Position numbers and translations under genes: made by a program | The notes under the pieces: model-generated | What the model saw: only the letters and a program-made list of their open reading frames with translations | The model's database searches: none | What the model was told of the DNA's origin: nothing | DNA from: Actinomycetota bacterium | Lineage (GTDB): Bacteria > Actinomycetota > Acidimicrobiia > Acidimicrobiales > Ilumatobacteraceae | NCBI GenBank assembly: GCA_026393475.1 | Contig: JAPLAA010000093.1 | Coordinates: forward strand, 28,067-92,066 | Direction: 5' to 3' | Length of the DNA stretch: 64,000 nt | Shown: one piece after another, positions 59,831-64,000 of the stretch | Numbering within the stretch: the stretch's first letter is position 1 | How the letters are laid out: each line of letters begins with the position of its first letter

Positions 59831-60907
59831 ATGGACGATCGACTGGCGCAGCTGTTGCATCGGCTGCTGCCCGATGTGGATCACGTCAGCATCGAGGCGC
59901 TCGAGCCGATCCCGGGTGGCTTCTCCCGGGAGACCTTCCGGTTCGATGCCCGGGTACGGCGAGGCGGCGCCGAGGAGGTGCTCCCGCTCATCCTGCGCAA
60001 GGACCCGCCCGCGGCCGCGGCGCTTCTCATCACCAGCCGGCAGACCGAGCACGAGCTGCTGGAGGCGATCCGGGAACACACGAACGTGCCGGTGAGCGCG
60101 AGCTACGGCTGCGAGATGGACCCGTCGGTGTTCGGCGAGCCGGCCATGGTGATCCAACGCATGCACGGCAGCGGGCGTACGAGCAACCTGTTCCACGACG
60201 GCCCCGACGTCGATCAGGCCGACGACGTGATGGCGCACCTCTGCGAGCTGATGGCCGAGCTGCACACCGCCGACATCTCGAAGCTGAACGTCGGGGGCAA
60301 GCTCAGCGACCCGCGTGGCGTCGGCATCGACACATCGTCGTGGGACGCGTACATGGACTCGACGTTCGACTACTACATCCGCTCGTACCCCGAGCTCGCC
60401 TACGACCCGATCGCGATGATCATCCTCGACGGCTCGCTGTGGTTGCGGAGGCAGAAGCCCCGGCCGTTGCCGCTCGCCGTGGTGCACGGCGACTTCAACC
60501 CGGCGAACTTCCTCTACGCCGACGGCAAGGTGACGGCGCTCATCGACTGGGAGAACACCCGCATCGGCGACCCACGCGAGGACCTCGGGTGGATGGTCGC
60601 GATGGACAACATGAGCAACACCACGGTCATGTCGCACCCGAAGCAGAAGGGCGGATTCCTCGCCTACTACAACGAGCTCACGGGCTTCGACATCACGCCA
60701 GAGGAACTCGGGTACTTCATGATCTTCGGCACGATGAACATCGCCGTCCCGATCACCTCGGCGGTCAAGCGGCGCGTGATGAAGGAGCACCTCCAGTTCC
60801 TCCACCTGTACCTGCTGCAGCCGAGCATCACGACGCTCGTCGCCTTCACCCAGCTGCTCGGCTACCCGGGCGCCACCCCCGACACGGATCCAGGAGCGAA
60901 CGCATGA
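59831..60907 (+). CDS. Phosphotransferase family protein (APH/ACAD10-like kinase fold)
   Basis: A 358-aa APH-fold protein. N-lobe: EPIPGGFSRETFRFDARV and PLILRKDPP with the likely ATP-binding Lys. Catalytic loop VVHGDFNPANFLY and metal-binding ALIDWENTRIGDPREDLGWM. This subgroup is often found with acyl-CoA metabolism and may phosphorylate hydroxyacyl substrates. The next gene starts inside its stop codon. Confidence 0.85.
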   Translation: MDDRLAQLLHRLLPDVDHVSIEALEPIPGGFSRETFRFDARVRRGGAEEVLPLILRKDPPAAAALLITSRQTEHELLEAIREHTNVPVSASYGCEMDPSVFGEPAMVIQRMHGSGRTSNLFHDGPDVDQADDVMAHLCELMAELHTADISKLNVGGKLSDPRGVGIDTSSWDAYMDSTFDYYIRSYPELAYDPIAMIILDGSLWLRRQKPRPLPLAVVHGDFNPANFLYADGKVTALIDWENTRIGDPREDLGWMVAMDNMSNTTVMSHPKQKGGFLAYYNELTGFDITPEELGYFMIFGTMNIAVPITSAVKRRVMKEHLQFLHLYLLQPSITTLVAFTQLLGYPGATPDTDPGANA

Positions 60908-61416
60908 ACACCCAGCCCGGTCCCGACGGCCTCCTCGAAGGCGTCATCATCGGCCTCGAGCAGGAGGTGCTCCCGTTCGTCTCGAGCGAGAAGGCCTACG
61001 CCACCGTGGCGATGATGCAGTCGATCCTGCAGGCCGTGCGTCAGATGCTGCCCGTCTACGACGCGTACCTCGTGGACGAGCACAACTCGATGACGGCGAC
61101 CCTGCGCAACGCTGCCGCCGCGCTCGACGGGGTCGCGGGCCCTGAAGCCGACCACATCCGCGACCGTGCGGCGACGCTCGGCCAGCTGCCCGACCTTCCG
61201 GCCCCCGCCGACCGCGAGGCGCTCATCGATGCCCACACGCGACTCGGACGCGCGCTCGAGGCGTCGATCCTCGACCTCGACACTATTCAACGTCAGCCGG
61301 ACACGGCCGACGCGGGCGATCGTTCGCTCATGGCCATCCGCGCCCATCTCGCCCCGCGGGTGGTCAGGGACACCGCGGTGATCTCGGTGAGCGCCGGCAT
61401 GATCGGCCGCGGCTGA
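60904..61416 (+). CDS. Hypothetical protein coupled to the APH-fold kinase
   Basis: A 170-aa, all-helical, cytoplasmic protein with no recognised family: GVIIGLEQEVLPFVSSEKAYATVAMMQSILQAV and repeated amphipathic helices. ATGA overlap with the kinase gene suggests the two proteins work together. Similar small helical partners accompany kinase genes of this type (inference from layout). Confidence 0.65.
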   Translation: MNTQPGPDGLLEGVIIGLEQEVLPFVSSEKAYATVAMMQSILQAVRQMLPVYDAYLVDEHNSMTATLRNAAAALDGVAGPEADHIRDRAATLGQLPDLPAPADREALIDAHTRLGRALEASILDLDTIQRQPDTADAGDRSLMAIRAHLAPRVVRDTAVISVSAGMIGRG

Positions 61417-61438
61417 CGCGATCCGGCCCGTCGCGCGC

Positions 61439-63767
61439 TCACGAGGTCATGTAGCCGCTGACGTCGATGATCACGTGGGTTCCCACGCTGGTGAACACGC
61501 CGATGCCTGGCCCGCCGACGGGCACGATGAATGCGTTGGCCACCGTCTCGCCTGCTCGGGTCGGGTTGATGTTCGACGTCGCACCATTGGTCATGGTGGC
61601 TGCCGGGCCGAGCTGGACGAAGCCGGGCCCGTCGGTGTCGACCACGGTGATCGTGCCGACGATGGCCTGACCGCTCGCAGGGAGGCCGAAGCGCTGCCCG
61701 GCGGTCGGCTTCGGTCCGCTCCAGAGCCCCGAACCAGGTCGCGTGTCGAGCTGGCGTGGGCTCTGCGCTGAGGTGGTGGGCACGAACATCCCGTCGGTCC
61801 CCGGTGCGACGGAGGCGTCGGTGAACCAGCCGGCGACGTCGACGATGAGGTGGGTGCTCGACTGCGAGTACAGCGCGATGCGGCCCTGCGCGTCGACCGG
61901 GACGATCGTGGACGCGGCGATCACCTGGCCCGGCCGACCGACGTTCAGGGTCGACGAGGCGCCCGGCTGCAGCGTCGCTGCCGGCGCGGCCTGGACGAAC
62001 CCGAGCGACTCGGGTTCGGCGATGGTGACGTTGAGCACGACCGCCGAGACCCCGCTGCTCGGCAACCCGAGTCGGCCGGTCACCTGCACCGGCGTGACGG
62101 AGCCCGCGGTCGGCTTCGGACCGTCGTGGTCGACACGTGACTCGGGACGCGTGTCGAGCATGCGGACCGGGCCGACCGGCTGGAACCGGCCGGCGCTGGT
62201 CGCGCCAGGGCTCGGCGTCCACCAGCCGGCGAGGTCGACGATGGCGTGTGTGGAGGCGTTCGTGTAGAGGACGATCGAGCCGTCCGAGCCGATCGGGACG
62301 ATCGCCGAGTTGGCGATCGTCTCGCCGTCGACGTCGAGGTTCAGGTTGGAGGTGATTCCGGGTTGTGTACCGCTGGGGATGAGGCTGACGTAGCCGGTCC
62401 GTTGCATCGGTGGGCACGCCGTGTCGGCCGCGCACCGGGATGACGATCGAGGTGCCCCGCGCCGGCAACCCGGCGGGGGTGCCGAGGCCGGTCCGCGTGT
62501 CGAGGATCCGCACGGGCGTCCGCCCGGTGAACACCCCGGCGCCGGTCGGCCCGGCCGACCCGACGGTCGGCACGGTCGACGTCGTCGGCGGAGCGGTGGT
62601 GGTCGGGGGAACCGTCGTCGGAGGAGGCGTGGACGGTTCGCCGAAGAGATGGACCCGTTCGATGCCGGTCCCGCCTCCAGGCGTGAACGCATCGGACGAC
62701 GTGGAGATCAACACGCCGCGGTCGGTCGGGTGGATGCAGTCGACGGCACCTGCGGCGTTGCCCGCACTGTCCCGTGTCAAGAACTCGATCGGTCCGACGC
62801 CAGTCTGTCGATGCACGCCGGGTACGGCGAACGTGCTCCCGCTCGGGAGACGCAGCGACTCCACGCCGAGCCAGGTGATGGTGGCACCGTCATCGGAGAT
62901 CGCGATGCCCTTGCACCGGTAGCCGCCGCCTCCCATCGCCTGGACGTTCAACGGCTCCGGCAACCCGGCGCCGCACTGCCGCCAGACGCCCCGATTGGTC
63001 CGATCGACGAAGGCGATGCAGGAACCGTCACCGGTGATCGCTGCCGGCGCTCCCTCGATCATCACGCCGTTCGCGCCGATGGCTCGCGGCGCGCTGACCC
63101 CGGTCCGACGGTCGAACTGCATGAGCGCATACGGAGCGCACGACGGGTCGGCACCACAGGTGCGGAAGATCGAGAAGAGCACCAGGTTGCCGTCGTCGCT
63201 CATCCCGTGGACCGTGAAGTCGGTGCCGGACGGGGAGAGGTCGCGGAGGCCGGTCGCTCCACCCATCACGTACCGGCCGTCGAACAACGCCCGTGACGAT
63301 GCGGACATGACGGCCACGGAGCCGTCCTCGTTGGTCGCGAGCGGGAAGAACGAGTACTGGGCGTATCCCGGCGAGATCCATCGAACGTCCGACTGGTTCG
63401 TGATCGACATCGAGTACACGTCGGTCTCGAGGTCGTCGTCGGCCGGGTCGAGCGCGGCGCTGGTGTCGAACACCACCCGTCGTCCGTCGCCGCTGAGGAA
63501 CATCCACCGCCCGACGAACGACGGCAGCGCCACGGCGGAGCCGGTGACGAGGTCGATGAGACGCATCGGGGTGCCGCCGCTGAACTCCGCTGTATCGGTG
63601 AGGACGTACCGGCCGTCCTCGCTCGCGTCGTACATCGTGCGACCCTCGGCGGACGAACCTGCAACGAGGGTGAACACCGGTGCAGCGGACGCTGCATCGG
63701 ACAACGTCGCGGTGAACGCTGCCGCGGCCAGCGCGGCGACGGAGATGATGGCGGCCGTTCGTCGCAT
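61439..63767 (-). pseudogene. Secreted propeller protein with three VRxLDTR-type repeats, broken by a lesion near 62.4 kb
   Basis: From ATG 63767: signal peptide (AAIISVAALAAAAFTATLSDAASA), a TolB-like beta-propeller region (about residues 35-365; GMSDDGNLVLFS, AISDDGATITWLG), a Pro/Thr linker (PPPTTVPPTTTAPPTT), then the first VRILDTRTG repeat. Near 62385-62410 the frame breaks after GVPTDAT; the next frame resumes with TGYVSLIPSG and carries the rest of that repeat plus two more, ending at the stop at 61439. The usual AVVLNVT strand is missing, so about 14 codons plus a frame-changing remainder were lost, rather than a single-base slip. Native product would be about 790 aa. Confidence 0.8.
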
Positions 63768-63791
63768 TCGCTCCTCCTCGAAGTGGGAACG

Positions 63792-63797
63792 AACCTA
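63792..63797 (-). promoter_or_regulatory. Possible -10 box TAGGTT before the secreted propeller gene
   Basis: On the minus strand TAGGTT precedes a leader of about 18 bases containing a GAGGAGG ribosome site and the ATG at 63767. Confidence 0.4.
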
Positions 63798-63868
63798 GAC
63801 AATCCTGCGGGGACGTGCCGCGGGCGGTCCGGTGATTGAGCCGAACGACCCAAGCGGCGCGGGCCGAA

Positions 63869-64000
63869 TCACATGGAGGCGTAGACGGCGTCGATCAGCG
63901 AGCGGTTACGGGTGCTCTGCCAGCGCGGGATCACGTGGTTCATCACGTACCCGAACGCCACGCCGGCGTCGGGATCGGCGAACCCCACGGCGCCGCCCGT
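63869..64000 (-). CDS. Beta-lactamase-fold serine hydrolase, C-terminal end only
   Basis: Only the last 43 codons are in the window. The segment TGGAVGFADPDAGVAFGYVMNHV is the conserved final part of class C-like beta-lactamase/esterase (EstB-type) proteins, with the TGG that replaces the KTG triad strand. Function cannot be judged from this piece. Confidence 0.7.
   Translation of the reverse strand, partial: TGGAVGFADPDAGVAFGYVMNHVIPRWQSTRNRSLIDAVYASM

Overview
The window is high-GC, gene-dense DNA with no rRNA, tRNA, CRISPR array, transposase or phage gene that I could see. It looks like a chromosome segment of an actinobacterium of the class Acidimicrobiia (Ilumatobacter-like). That placement is an inference. 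It rests on a PimA-type mannosyltransferase, three F420-type oxidoreductases, the gene order yajC-secD-secF-apt-rel, a heliorhodopsin, and secreted proteins with 'VRxLDTR' repeats. All coordinates and motifs were read by eye; no alignment or database search was run.

Region 1 (1-20.1 kb) is a housekeeping backbone. It holds the end of a phytanoyl-CoA dioxygenase-like gene, an LLM-class oxidoreductase divergent from pimA, then lemA, htpX, a DUF3048 lipoprotein, pdxS-pdxT (vitamin B6), yebC, a Bcp peroxiredoxin, ruvC-ruvA-ruvB (Holliday junctions), a dienelactone hydrolase-like gene, queA-tgt (queuosine), yajC-secD-secF (protein export), apt and the (p)ppGpp enzyme rel.

Region 2 (20.1-25.4 kb) sits between rel and hisS and looks accessory. 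It has a PPOX-fold flavin/F420 protein, an atypical short-chain dehydrogenase with an N-terminal CxxC...CxxC module and no catalytic Tyr, a small membrane-anchored protein, an AzlC/AzlD amino-acid exporter, and a heliorhodopsin followed at once by a canonical SDR. The backbone resumes with hisS-aspS, a Nudix hydrolase, a polytopic GT-C-like protein, rarA and two small membrane proteins (25.5-33.1 kb).

Region 3 (33-64 kb) is mixed metabolism and surface or secondary functions. GlcD and GlcE-like subunits are at 33-35 kb and their FeS partner GlcF is 16 kb away at 51 kb. Also present are an APH-fold kinase, Nei, a 1,208-aa tandem-cyclase/ATPase/TPR protein, a 1,946-aa secreted clan-CD (gingipain-like) protease candidate carrying fifteen exact PSIYS repeats, a one-module NRPS broken by a 113-bp tandem duplication, a tkt-tal-LOG-MOSC operon, a PRMT-like methyltransferase, a second PPOX protein, a second APH-fold kinase, and a secreted propeller protein with a frame-breaking lesion. 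The window ends in the 3' end of a beta-lactamase-fold hydrolase.

A recurring expression signal is visible. At least sixteen genes have a TAnnnT hexamer 6-10 bases before the start codon, where transcription would begin at or very near the start codon (leaderless mRNA). The large secreted-protein genes have a similar hexamer further upstream, with a leader and purine-rich ribosome sites. No stretch longer than about 180 bases lacks a gene.
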